Shown: positions 54,557 to 62,887 of the stretch, piece after piece
Position numbering within the stretch: position 1 is the first letter of the stretch
Layout of the letters: the number at the start of each line of letters is the position of its first letter
Assembly (NCBI GenBank): GCA_026129905.1
Contig: JAHCHE010000027.1
Location: 58,123 to 122,122, forward strand
DNA length: 64,000 bases
Direction: 5' to 3'
DNA from: Bryobacteraceae bacterium
Lineage (GTDB): Bacteria; Acidobacteriota; Terriglobia; Bryobacterales; Bryobacteraceae
Notes under the pieces: model-generated
The model's database searches: none
Told to the model about the DNA's origin: nothing
What the model saw: only the letters and a program-made list of their open reading frames with translations
Made by a program: the position numbers and the translations under genes

Positions 54557-56338
54557 CTACGGCGCGATGTCCTGCTCCTGGAGGAAGTTGGACCACTCTT
54601 CGGTCCAGTCCACGTCCCCGAACGCACCGCTCCAGGTCGCCCACTGGTCAAAGAACCCATCGTCAGGCGGCTGAACCCAGTTGGCGCGGAACACTGGCGA
54701 CCCCAGCAGCGGCCGGAAGTCCGGGTCGCTGTACTCCAGCGGACGGCGCAGCATCGGGTCCGCCACCAGCACGTTGCGCGCTTGCTGCGAGTTCTGGAAC
54801 CACGGCAGCGCCGCCGCCACGACTTGCCCTTCCAGGGTGTTCGGCCGGTTCGCCGACTTGCCGTTGTCCCACATAATAATGCCGTTTGCGCTGAGGTCGC
54901 CGGTCGTCAGGTTTGTCAGCGTCGCCGCGTCCCGGATATCCACGGCGCCCGTGATCCAGTTGAAGGCGACGATGTTGTTATAGGCGCCCGCCGCCCCGCG
55001 GCGCAGGAAGATGGCAGCCACGCCGGTCCCTTCGTCGGCGCTCTGCGCGAACGTGTCGCCCGCGCCCACGAACGTCAGGTTATAGAACTGCACTCTTCCC
55101 AGAGGCGTGGCGGTGAAGTCGGCCTCGTTGTTATCCATTTCGATGCCGCGATTCGAATTGTCGCCGTTGATCAGCGCCACCGCGTGCTGCACCTTGCCCC
55201 GCCAGCCGATTTGCCCGTCGAAGGAATCGTCGCGCGGCCAGGTCGAGATCAGGTACTTGGCGTTGTTCGTCCCACCGAACCACTCGAAGGCGTCGTCGAG
55301 ACCGTAGGTGACCTGTAGATGTTCGGCCACCGTGGCGGTTCCGCAAGACCCCCAGGTGATGCCGTTGATCTCATTGGCCGGCGACAGTTCCGCGCCCGCG
55401 AACTCCACCCGCACGTAACGCAGGACCCCGCAGTCGTGAGCGTCGTCGGTTCCCCCGTACACGCTGTCGTCGCTGGCCGGCATGCCCTCGACGTTCCCCT
55501 CGCCATTGGGCCAGTTGTTGATGGCGCGGCCGAGCATCACCAGGCCGCCCCAGTCGCCCGCCGCGCGGGCTCCGAACTCCCGCGAGCTCGTCATGATGAT
55601 CGGCCGGCTCCGCGTCCCCTCGGCGACGATGCGCGCGCTCCGCGTGATCACGATGGCCGACGGCGGCTGCGAACCGGGTTGCCCGATGACGAACGTGCCC
55701 GGCTCAATGGTCAGCGTCGCGTTCCGCACGAACACCAGGCCGCTGACGCGGTAGGCGCGATTGTTGGTCCAGGTGGTATTGGTCTCGATGCTACCCGACA
55801 CGTCGACGAAGCTCTCCACCACCCCGATCTTGAAATAGGCGGACTTCACCACTCGCGTGCCGGTGAAGTCCCGGATCTGCACGACGAAGGTATGCATCCC
55901 CGGCTCGGCCGGGATCGTCCCCTGCGCCAGCGTCGCTTTCGTCACGGCCGGCAGGCGCCGGATCAGAAAACCCTGTTCCACGCCGTTTCCCGATGTATCG
56001 GCGGCTTCCACCGAGCCGCCGGGCAGGTACGTCTTGGCCCCCGTTTGATTGTTCTGGCGGTAGGCCACGATCGTGTACGGATATTGATCGTTGTTCGGCT
56101 TGACGGTCCAGCGCAGCGTGAACGGCTGGCCCGCCTGGTAAACATATTTGTCGGCCCAGATCCACATGGCGGCCGTGGTGGTAAACTGATCGATCCCGAC
56201 AAGCTCCCGCCTGGCGTCGTCGGCGCTCATTCCGGCCACGTTCAGGCCGCTGTCGGAGCCCGCCGCCCGCGCATTCACGCCGGCCACAGCCAGCGCGGCG
56301 AAGATAGCCACGATTCGTAATCTCATCGAAGGTTTCAT
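54557..56338 (-). CDS. Exported beta-rich protein paired with a TonB receptor
   Basis: A 593-residue exported protein with signal peptide IVAIFAALAVAGVNARAAG. The C-terminal two-thirds resembles a family common beside TonB receptors in Acidobacteria and Bacteroidetes, from memory: LVFVRNATLTIEPGTFVIGQ, IVAEGTRSRPIIMTSSREFG, DWGGLVMLGRAINNWPNGEGNVEG, GVLRYVRVEFAGAELSPANEINGITWGSCG, DDAFEWFGGTNNAKYLISTWPRDDSFDGQIGWRGKVQHAV. The fold looks like a parallel beta-helix. The N-terminal 180 residues are Ig-like. Function is unknown; binding or processing a ligand for the adjacent receptor is inferred. It ends in a clear terminator. Confidence 0.8.
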   Translation of the reverse strand: MKPSMRLRIVAIFAALAVAGVNARAAGSDSGLNVAGMSADDARRELVGIDQFTTTAAMWIWADKYVYQAGQPFTLRWTVKPNNDQYPYTIVAYRQNNQTGAKTYLPGGSVEAADTSGNGVEQGFLIRRLPAVTKATLAQGTIPAEPGMHTFVVQIRDFTGTRVVKSAYFKIGVVESFVDVSGSIETNTTWTNNRAYRVSGLVFVRNATLTIEPGTFVIGQPGSQPPSAIVITRSARIVAEGTRSRPIIMTSSREFGARAAGDWGGLVMLGRAINNWPNGEGNVEGMPASDDSVYGGTDDAHDCGVLRYVRVEFAGAELSPANEINGITWGSCGTATVAEHLQVTYGLDDAFEWFGGTNNAKYLISTWPRDDSFDGQIGWRGKVQHAVALINGDNSNRGIEMDNNEADFTATPLGRVQFYNLTFVGAGDTFAQSADEGTGVAAIFLRRGAAGAYNNIVAFNWITGAVDIRDAATLTNLTTGDLSANGIIMWDNGKSANRPNTLEGQVVAAALPWFQNSQQARNVLVADPMLRRPLEYSDPDFRPLLGSPVFRANWVQPPDDGFFDQWATWSGAFGDVDWTEEWSNFLQEQDIAP

Positions 56339-56397
56339 CTCCTCAAAACATGTAGAACTCGCCAGGAGACCTCTGGTGAACGTCTCCTGTACCGCTG

Positions 56398-56435
56398 CCG
56401 TGCAGCCGTTCCACCGGAGGCCGGCTGCCGCACGG
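56398..56435 (-). repeat. TonB-receptor 3' element, copy 2
   Basis: CCGTGCAGCCG (56398-56408), a 13-base spacer, then CGGCTGCCGCACGG (56422-56435): an inverted repeat with a two-base bulge. It begins seven bases after the receptor stop codon, exactly as copy 1 at 13249-13283 does. Confidence 0.6.
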
Positions 56436-56442
56436 CCAGTGC

Positions 56443-59223
56443 CTAGAAAATCGAGAAGCTCGTCCCAACGTTAAACGTCCTTCCCAGGTAGTAACTCCGT
56501 TGCAGGATTCCGCCCTGCGTCCAGTGATAATGGTTGTCCCCGAGGTTCTCCGCGCTGAATTTCAGCGACCACTTGCCTCCCTCCTTGATGTCGAACTGGT
56601 AGACAAAGTCCATAAACGTGTTGCCCTCCTGGTAGATGTCCGGCAATCCGATGCTCCCGACGTCGCTGATCCTCCGTGACGTGTGGTTGGCGAAGAAGCG
56701 AGCATGGGAGCGCCACGTTGGCCTCATCCAATCCAGAATCACGTTGGCTACGTACCGCGACTGGCCCACCAGCGGCCGCTCCAGCGACGTCAGCAGGTTC
56801 CGCTGCGACTCGCCGATGCGGACGTCGGAGTCGACGAAGGTGAAATTGCTGAGCAGCGCGAACTGCGCCAGCCGCGCGCTCAAGAACCCGAGGCCCCGCC
56901 GGAACTCCAGTTCCAGCCCGCTATTCCGCGCTCCTTCGGCGTTGAGAAACGTCTGGCGCAGATCTCCCGTTGTCGGCTGTATGGTGACCTCGATCGGGCT
57001 GTCGAATTCCTTGTGGAAGAAGCTTGCCGCCAGCAGTTGATCGCCGCCCAGGAACCATTCCCAGCGCGCGTCGAAGTTGTCGATCTTGGCCCGCCGCAGG
57101 TTCGGGTTGCCGGTGACGTTGAACCCGCCCAGCACGTTGGTGAAATCGAACGGCGACAGTTCACGGAAATCCGGGCGCGAGAGCGTGCGGCCGTAGCCGA
57201 AGCGCAGGTTCTGCCGCGGCGTCAGCGCGTAGATCACGTTGACTCCGGGCAGCGGGTCGCGGTTGTCGAGCTGCGCCAGCGAGGGGACCGCCCCCGGAAT
57301 CAGCGGGTCGATCGTTCTCACCCGCATGGAGGCATCCTCGTACCGCACGCCGCCGATCACCCTCCAGCGCGGACCGAGCGCCAGGTCAACCAGCGCGAAG
57401 CCGCCGTAGATGTCCAGCCGCGCGTCGTATGTGTCCGTGCCCCGCGTGTTCTCGCGGATGACGAATCCGTCCGGACGGATGTTGTCGGGTCCGAACAGCT
57501 CGTTGCTGGGCTGGTTGAAGTCCAGCGTCGACGTCCGCACCGGCGTCCAGCGGAACCGCCGCGCTTCAAAGTTGCGGTCCCGGAACGTCCCGCGAAACCC
57601 CACCTTGAAAAGCCCGCTGAAACTGCCCTTGTAGAACGGCGTGCTCCATTCCACCAGCGGCTCGTAGATCCGGTCCTCCAAGCCGTTGAAGAAACGCTGC
57701 CCGGACTGCGGCGTCGCGATGAAAGCGTACGAGCCGTCGAAATTCGGCGAGCGGATCACCTCCCGAAGGTCCGGCTCGTCGCGCTTCGAAGCCGAGTACG
57801 TGAATTGCCATTTCAGCAGGCTGTTGCCCAGCCGCTGGAACGAGTGATCCCCTTCCAACCCGGTGGAGAACAGGCCGCGCTCCACCCAGCGGAGGCGCTG
57901 CGATTCGATATAGGTGTCCAGGCTGCCGCTGTAGCCGTAGAAGGTTCGCGCCTCCTTGTCCGTTTCCCGGGTCATGGTGTTGCGGAACACCAGCTTGTTC
58001 GCCGGGCTCAGCCGCAGCGCCGCGTTGAGGACTCCGCCCAGCCGCGCCGATTCCTGGTCCGCCACGAAGTCCGGGTATTCCGTCCGGACCACCGGTTGTC
58101 CGCCGCCCGCGTTCGCCAGGTAGCGTTGCAGTTCCGAGTATTTCTGCGGCCTGTTGCTGAACGTCATCGCGCCCACCAGGCCCACCGGCCCGAACGTGTC
58201 GCCGCCCACCAGCGAATAGCTCTGCTCCGGCCGCATTGAGTTGATGCGGCGCGGCTCCCAATTCTGCGAAAATGCCTCTCCGAACCGCTCGAACTCCTGC
58301 GCGCTGAAGCTGCCCGGAAACAACCGCTGGTCCCGCGGAACCAGCGATGGCATTCCCCGCGAGCCGTCGTCGAATCCGAAAAAGTCGTAGGCCCCCCCGC
58401 GGTAGCTGTCGAACCGGTCGAACGTGGTGCGCGTATTGAAGCCGTAACTCATCCCGACGCGGAATGTCCGCTGATTCGGAAACTCCACCGTCTGCATCTG
58501 CACCAGTCCGCCGGAGAACTCCCCCGGCAAGTCCGGCGTGTACGTCTTCAGCACCTTGACGTTCTCGATGAGCGCGGCGGGAAACAGGTCCAGCGGCACG
58601 ACCCGCCGCTCCGGCTCGGTCGTCGGGATCAGCGCGTTGTTCAACATCGTCGCGCTGTAGCGCTCCCCGAGCCCGCGCACGTAGACATACCCGCCGTCGA
58701 CGATGGACACGCCCGTTACCTTCTCCAGCGCCGCCGCGGCATCCGACGCCGTCGAGTTGCGGATCTCCTGGCTTGAAATCGCGTCGCTCACCACCGGCGC
58801 CAGGCGCCGCTCCGCCACCATCGCTTCCGCCGTCGCCGCCACGGCGTTGATCTTTTCCACCACGTCGACCGTGGTGACGTCGGTCGCCAGCGCCATCACC
58901 GTGCTGGCGTCCACAACCTCGCCCGCTTTCACCGTGATGTCGTGCACCTCGGCCGGCAGGTACCGGTTGGCCGTCGCCTTCAGCGCGTACGAGCCGGCCG
59001 GCACCGCGAGCTTGAACGTTCCGTCGCTCGTCGTGCTGGTCTTCGTTTCCGGCTGACCCGCGATCTCCACCGCGGCGTTAGGAATCGGCTGCCCGTTCTT
59101 TGCGTCGTACAGCGTTCCCGTAATCGTCCCCGTCCCGCTCTCCTGCGCCGCGGCCGCGAAAAGCCCTAACAGGAGTAGAAGAACGCCCGCGACAATTCTT
59201 CGGAATTCGATCATTTGTTTCAT
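56443..59223 (-). CDS. TonB-dependent receptor with carboxypeptidase-regulatory-like domain
   Basis: A 926-residue outer-membrane receptor. It has a signal peptide (VAGVLLLLLGLFAAAAQ), a regulatory-like domain at about residues 30-110 (GTITGTLYDAKNGQPIPNAAVEIAG), a plug with STASDAAAALEKVTGVSIVDGGYVYVRGLGERYSATMLNNALIPTTEPERRVVPLDLFPAALIENVKVLKTYTPDLPGEFSGG cited here only as separate motifs (VRGLGERY; LIENVKVLKTYTPDLPGEFSGG), and a barrel ending in GRTFNVGTSFSIF. It differs from the Oar-like receptors in the window: the plug is of the more classic TonB type. An exported protein follows and the TIGR03437 protein precedes it by 38 bases. Confidence 0.94.
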   Translation of the reverse strand: MKQMIEFRRIVAGVLLLLLGLFAAAAQESGTGTITGTLYDAKNGQPIPNAAVEIAGQPETKTSTTSDGTFKLAVPAGSYALKATANRYLPAEVHDITVKAGEVVDASTVMALATDVTTVDVVEKINAVAATAEAMVAERRLAPVVSDAISSQEIRNSTASDAAAALEKVTGVSIVDGGYVYVRGLGERYSATMLNNALIPTTEPERRVVPLDLFPAALIENVKVLKTYTPDLPGEFSGGLVQMQTVEFPNQRTFRVGMSYGFNTRTTFDRFDSYRGGAYDFFGFDDGSRGMPSLVPRDQRLFPGSFSAQEFERFGEAFSQNWEPRRINSMRPEQSYSLVGGDTFGPVGLVGAMTFSNRPQKYSELQRYLANAGGGQPVVRTEYPDFVADQESARLGGVLNAALRLSPANKLVFRNTMTRETDKEARTFYGYSGSLDTYIESQRLRWVERGLFSTGLEGDHSFQRLGNSLLKWQFTYSASKRDEPDLREVIRSPNFDGSYAFIATPQSGQRFFNGLEDRIYEPLVEWSTPFYKGSFSGLFKVGFRGTFRDRNFEARRFRWTPVRTSTLDFNQPSNELFGPDNIRPDGFVIRENTRGTDTYDARLDIYGGFALVDLALGPRWRVIGGVRYEDASMRVRTIDPLIPGAVPSLAQLDNRDPLPGVNVIYALTPRQNLRFGYGRTLSRPDFRELSPFDFTNVLGGFNVTGNPNLRRAKIDNFDARWEWFLGGDQLLAASFFHKEFDSPIEVTIQPTTGDLRQTFLNAEGARNSGLELEFRRGLGFLSARLAQFALLSNFTFVDSDVRIGESQRNLLTSLERPLVGQSRYVANVILDWMRPTWRSHARFFANHTSRRISDVGSIGLPDIYQEGNTFMDFVYQFDIKEGGKWSLKFSAENLGDNHYHWTQGGILQRSYYLGRTFNVGTSFSIF

Positions 59224-59261
59224 TCAGAAAACCCGTTAATGTTTTATTTTTTTGTTTTATT

Positions 59262-60053
59262 CTACTCGGCAACCCAGAAAACCACCTGGTTGCTCACGAC
59301 TCCATTCATCGCCACCCGGAGATACACCGGCCCCCGGATGTACGGCCGGTCCGGCACCACCGCGTTCACCTGCCACAATCCGGGGAACAACCCGTGAACG
59401 CCGCTGAACTGCACCTCCGCTTTGTCCACCGAAACGTGGACCTCGGGATCCGTAGTCGTCCGCACCAGCGTCCCGGCCGGCGGAACGTTCCCGTCCTCCA
59501 CGGCGGCGGTCAGATTCGTTCCCTGCCCGGTTAGATAGATCTGCACGGTTTCGCCGCGCCGCGCCGGCGTCGCCTCCACAGCGAACTGGTTCGATTGGTT
59601 CAACACGCCGCCCAGGTCGAGTCCATCGGCCCCGCGGCTAAAGAAGATTCCCGGCGACGATGCGATGACGTCGATCGAGCCCTGTCCCGCCGTCTGCCCG
59701 TTCAGCAGAACCTCGACCGGCCGCCGCCCTTCCTGCGTGTTCTGCGGGACCAGAAACGCGATCACATCCTGTTCGCCGGCGACGTTCGCCCGTACCGCGT
59801 ACAGTCGGGCGGCTACGCCTTCGACCCGGACCTGGACGCCTCCCAGGCTTTCCGGCAGCGGGAGTTGCGACAGGTCCGCGTCGGCATCAGGAATCGCCCC
59901 CGACAATTCTCCGAAGATCTGCGCGTACGATCCTGGAGCGAGGGGGAACCGGGATTGAAACGTGGCGCCGTTGACGATCGCTAGGGGCGCTTGCGCCGGA
60001 AGAGATGATAGGCTTGCGCACACAAGCAGCGCGCACGAAAGGACTTGTTTCAT
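59262..60053 (-). CDS. Stand-alone TIGR03437-type (Solibacter C-terminal domain) exported protein
   Basis: A 263-residue exported protein: signal peptide CALLVCASLSSLPAQ, then a beta-rich domain (VNGATFQSRFPLAPGSYAQIFG, LGGVQVRVEGVAARLYAVRANV) and the Solibacter C-terminal pattern (SPGIFFSRGADGLDLGGVLNQSNQFAVEATPARRGETVQIYLTGQG, then VQFSGVHGLFPGLWQVNAVVP). This domain usually sits at the end of large acidobacterial proteins; here it is nearly the whole protein. Function unknown. ATG 60053 is preferred to TTG 60062. It heads the receptor operon directly behind a Pho-box-like site, and no ribosome binding site is visible, so a leaderless message is possible. Confidence 0.85.
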   Translation of the reverse strand: MKQVLSCALLVCASLSSLPAQAPLAIVNGATFQSRFPLAPGSYAQIFGELSGAIPDADADLSQLPLPESLGGVQVRVEGVAARLYAVRANVAGEQDVIAFLVPQNTQEGRRPVEVLLNGQTAGQGSIDVIASSPGIFFSRGADGLDLGGVLNQSNQFAVEATPARRGETVQIYLTGQGTNLTAAVEDGNVPPAGTLVRTTTDPEVHVSVDKAEVQFSGVHGLFPGLWQVNAVVPDRPYIRGPVYLRVAMNGVVSNQVVFWVAE

Positions 60054-60072
60054 CACCCGCAATGGTAGCGTT

Positions 60073-60105
60073 CGCGTGTGACAAATCCGTGAATTCCAGG
60101 TTAAA
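60073..60105 (-). promoter_or_regulatory. Pho-box-like operator upstream of the receptor operon
   Basis: Minus strand: three repeats with cores TTAAC, TTCAC and GTCAC at an exact 11-base period, followed 10 bases later by TACCAT (60062-60067) as a -10. PhoB-type activators bind such tandem 11-bp repeats in place of a -35. The site shares GATTTGT[A/C]ACACG with the site before the regulator gene. Confidence 0.6.
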
Positions 60106-60233
60106 TTCCGGCGACGGCGTGGCTTGCCTAACTCATTGAAAAATAAACCGAAGGGGGTACTTTTGCGGCATTACGCCGGGTCATCCCAAGCGGGATTTCA
60201 CCGGTCTGTAACTTGTCGATTCCAGGGCCGGCG

Positions 60234-60956
60234 TCAGGAGCTGACGGCCGAGTGTTCCGGTTCCGGCGCTTCCACGCCGCCCCGGAAGCTGTAGCCGAAC
60301 CCGCGCACCGATCGGATCAGGCTCGGCCGCGTCGGGTCGGGTTCAATCTTCTGCCGCAAACGGAGTATGTAGACGTCCACCGTACGGTCGGTCACCGCGC
60401 GATCATGGCCCCACACCGCATTCAATAACTGGTCGCGGCTGAACACCACGCCCGGACGCGTCATCAGGTATTCCAGCAGCCGGAATTCCGTCGCCGTGAG
60501 TTGCAGTTCCTCGCCCCGCAGCCGCACCACGCAGCCCGTGCGGTCCAGTTCCAGCCCCCCCGATCTCAGCAGCCGCTGCGGCGCCGCCGCCGTCCGGAAC
60601 TGGATCTTGATGCGCGCGATCAGCTCGCGGACGAAGAACGGCTTCACGATGTAATCGTTGGCGCCCAGTTCCAGCCCCACGATCCGGTCGGCTTCCGAAG
60701 CCCGCGCGGTCAGGAAAATCACCGGTATATGCGCCAGCTCCGGGTGGCTGCGGATCCCCTTGCAGATGTCCAATCCATCCGAATCCGGCAGCATGATGTC
60801 CAGCAGGAGGAGGTCCGGCCGCTCCCGTAGGCAGAGATCGATAGCGCCCCGGCCGGTCTGCGAACCGAACATGAGGAATCCTTCCTTCTCCAGGTTATAT
60901 TTGAGCAGAGTGAACAGGTCGGCGTCGTCTTCGATCAGAGCGATCTTCTTCTTCAT
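60234..60956 (-). CDS. PhoB-like OmpR-family response regulator
   Basis: A 240-residue regulator with a receiver domain (DDAD acid pocket at residues 9-12, phospho-Asp in LLLLDIMLPDSDG, ARASEAD Thr/Ser region and the Lys in DYIVKPF) and a C-terminal winged helix (LTATEFRLLEYLMTRPGVVFSRDQLLNAVWG, VDVYILRLRQKIEPDPTRPSLIRSVRGFGYSF). The winged-helix sequence is of the PhoB type. The PhoR-like kinase lies immediately upstream on the same strand, so they form a two-component pair. A repeat site overlaps the end of the kinase gene just before this gene's start, suggesting its own promoter and autoregulation. Confidence 0.93.
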   Translation of the reverse strand: MKKKIALIEDDADLFTLLKYNLEKEGFLMFGSQTGRGAIDLCLRERPDLLLLDIMLPDSDGLDICKGIRSHPELAHIPVIFLTARASEADRIVGLELGANDYIVKPFFVRELIARIKIQFRTAAAPQRLLRSGGLELDRTGCVVRLRGEELQLTATEFRLLEYLMTRPGVVFSRDQLLNAVWGHDRAVTDRTVDVYILRLRQKIEPDPTRPSLIRSVRGFGYSFRGGVEAPEPEHSAVSS

Positions 60957-60987
60957 AAACGAGACTTCTTTACCACACGTTAACCTG

Positions 60988-61020
60988 ACCGTGTTACAAA
61001 TCGGTTACGAAACGGTTAAG
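60988..61020 (-). promoter_or_regulatory. Pho-box-like operator upstream of the response regulator
   Basis: Minus strand: cores TTAAC, GTAAC and GTAAC at an exact 11-base period, followed 10 bases later by TAACGT (60977-60982) as a -10. It overlaps the last codons of the kinase gene. Geometry is the same as at 60073-60105. Confidence 0.6.
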
Positions 61021-62492
61021 CCGGCTTGAACTTCTCCGTCTTCGCTTAACCCCAGATCCTGCGTCGGCACGGTGAACCGAAACGTCGCCCCCCGTCCGTA
61101 ATCGCTTTCCACCCAGACCATCCCTCCTTGTGAGCGCACCAGGTGTTTCACAATCGCCAGCCCTAGCCCGGTTCCCCCTTGCGCCCTCGATCGCGCCTTG
61201 TCCACTCGGTAGAACCGCTCGAACAGCCGCGGCAGGTCCTCCTTCGGAACCCCGATCCCGGTATCGCGCACCGAGATCTCGACGAACTCCGGCTGCCCTT
61301 TTACCCTCGGCGCTACGCGCGCCGAAACCACCACGCTGCCCCCTTCCGGCGTGTACTTGATCGCGTTGTCCAGCAGGTTGCTCAGCGCCTGGTGAATGGC
61401 CTCCGAATCGCAGAAAACCTCCGTTGTCTCCGGCGCCCGCTCGATCGCAATGCTGATGTTTCGCGCCTCCGCCAGCGGCATCAGCGAGTCCAAGCAGTGT
61501 TCGATCAGTGGGTTGATGTAGTAGGAGGCGAACTGGAATTTCTGCAGCTTCAGCTCCACTCGCGACAGCGTCAGCAGGTCGCGCGTGAGGTTCGCCAGCC
61601 GCTCCGCGTTGTGCCGGATGATCTCCAGAAACCGCACGTTGTTCTCGGCGTCGTAAATCGCCCCGTTGAGCAGCGTTTCGGTATATCCCTGGATGGACGC
61701 CAGCGGCGTCCGCAGCTCGTGCGATACGTTGATCACGAAATCCTTGCGGATCTGCTCCAGTTTCTCCAGTTCGCCGTGCTCCCGCCGCAATTCGTCGAAC
61801 GTGTTCTCCAGCTTGACCGCCGTCTCGTCGAGTTTCACCGCCAGCTTCGTCAGCTCGTCCTTGCCGCTCCAATTCATCCGCGTGCGAAACCCGCCGTCGG
61901 CCAGCCGCGCGGCGAATTCGATGATCGAGCCCAGCCGCGCCGACACGTACCGCGCGAAGAACGCCGCCACCAGCATCGCCGGGATGAAGGCGAGGACCAT
62001 CGACATCAGCATCTCCTTGCGGAGCATTGTCACCTGACCCTCGATGTCCGATATCCGCACCGCCAGCCGCAACGCCCCGGCGGGAATCGGCTCGGCGACA
62101 TAGAGCGAATCGACGCCGATGGTCGGGCTCAGACGGTGGCTCGCGCCCTCCCTGCCCTGCAGCGCCGCCATCACTTCGGGACGCCCGCCGTGGTTCTCCA
62201 TCTCCGACGGCTCGCCTTCCGAGTCCGCCAGCACCACGCCGTCGGGCCCGATCACCGTCAGCCGGACTCCGGCCTCCCTCGCCACCGCCCGGAATTTCTC
62301 GCGAGGCAGATCGGCGAATCCGTTTGGCGACAGCGCGGCCAGCATGCGCGCTTTTTGTGAAAGTTCCTGCTGCCGCTGCTCCAGGTAGTCCGCCCGCGCC
62401 CGCGCCGACACGAGCACATCCACCGCCGCCAGCGCGACGATTAGCACGCACAGCACTCCCAGCAGCAGCTTCAGGAAGATCTTCGCGGTCAA
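61005..62492 (-). CDS. PhoR-like sensor histidine kinase
   Basis: A 495-residue membrane kinase. Two membrane helices (LLLGVLCVLIVALAAVDVLV and MVLAFIPAMLVAAFFA) enclose a periplasmic sensor of about 130 residues (RLTVIGPDGVVLADSEG is PAS/Cache-like). A HAMP-like linker is followed by HisKA with the His in FVINVSHELRTPLASI, and HATPase_c with NLLDNAIKYT, VRDTGIGVPKEDL, LFERFYRVDKAR and GTGLGLAIVKHLV. This layout is that of PhoR/WalK-type kinases. It is upstream of the PhoB-like gene and overlaps its operator. Phosphate sensing is inferred, not shown; no pst or phoU gene is in the window. Confidence 0.92.
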   Translation of the reverse strand: MTAKIFLKLLLGVLCVLIVALAAVDVLVSARARADYLEQRQQELSQKARMLAALSPNGFADLPREKFRAVAREAGVRLTVIGPDGVVLADSEGEPSEMENHGGRPEVMAALQGREGASHRLSPTIGVDSLYVAEPIPAGALRLAVRISDIEGQVTMLRKEMLMSMVLAFIPAMLVAAFFARYVSARLGSIIEFAARLADGGFRTRMNWSGKDELTKLAVKLDETAVKLENTFDELRREHGELEKLEQIRKDFVINVSHELRTPLASIQGYTETLLNGAIYDAENNVRFLEIIRHNAERLANLTRDLLTLSRVELKLQKFQFASYYINPLIEHCLDSLMPLAEARNISIAIERAPETTEVFCDSEAIHQALSNLLDNAIKYTPEGGSVVVSARVAPRVKGQPEFVEISVRDTGIGVPKEDLPRLFERFYRVDKARSRAQGGTGLGLAIVKHLVRSQGGMVWVESDYGRGATFRFTVPTQDLGLSEDGEVQAGLTVS

Positions 62493-62553
62493 TGTCGGGC
62501 CTTCTACCAGTTTAAGTCATGCGCCCGGCAGCGCCCCTTGCTAAGATTCGGAT

Positions 62554-62865
62554 ATGCCCAAACCGAGGACATCGTTGTTCGAGGTCCAGTGTCCCTGCTG
62601 CGAGGCCACCCTCAAAATCGATCCGGACACCCGCGCCGTCATCAGTCACAAGCAAAAAGAAAAGCCGCCCGCCGTCGAGGACCTGGCCACCGCCGTGGCC
62701 CGCCTGCGCGGCGAGGAGGCCCGCCGCGATGAAGTCTTCCGCAAGTCGCTCGCCGAACAGAAGACGCACCACGAGGTGCTCGCGAAGAAGTTCGACGAAT
62801 TGTTCAAGCAGGCCAAAGAGAAGCCCGACACGGGCCGCCCCATCCGGGATATCGACCTCGACTGA
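62554..62865 (+). CDS. Small conserved protein with CPCC motif
   Basis: A 103-residue soluble protein. The start FEVQCPCCEATLKIDPDTRAVISHKQK holds a CPCC pair like half of a zinc ribbon; the remaining 70 residues are charged and helical, probably a coiled coil (EDLATAVARLRGEEARRDEVFRKSLAEQKTHHEVLAKKFDELFKQAKEK). A single CxxC-type knuckle could bind zinc only as a dimer. I do not recognise a named family. It is divergent from the PhoR-like gene, with 61 bases between them. Confidence 0.65.
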   Translation: MPKPRTSLFEVQCPCCEATLKIDPDTRAVISHKQKEKPPAVEDLATAVARLRGEEARRDEVFRKSLAEQKTHHEVLAKKFDELFKQAKEKPDTGRPIRDIDLD

Positions 62866-62887
62866 CCCTCTTCGCGGCCGGGCCCGA

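Noticed and set aside
60195..60218. A further two-repeat Pho-box-like sequence (TTTCAC, then TGTAAC 11 bases later)
   Set aside because: It points toward the end of the regulator gene on the opposite strand, has only two repeats and no gene to control.
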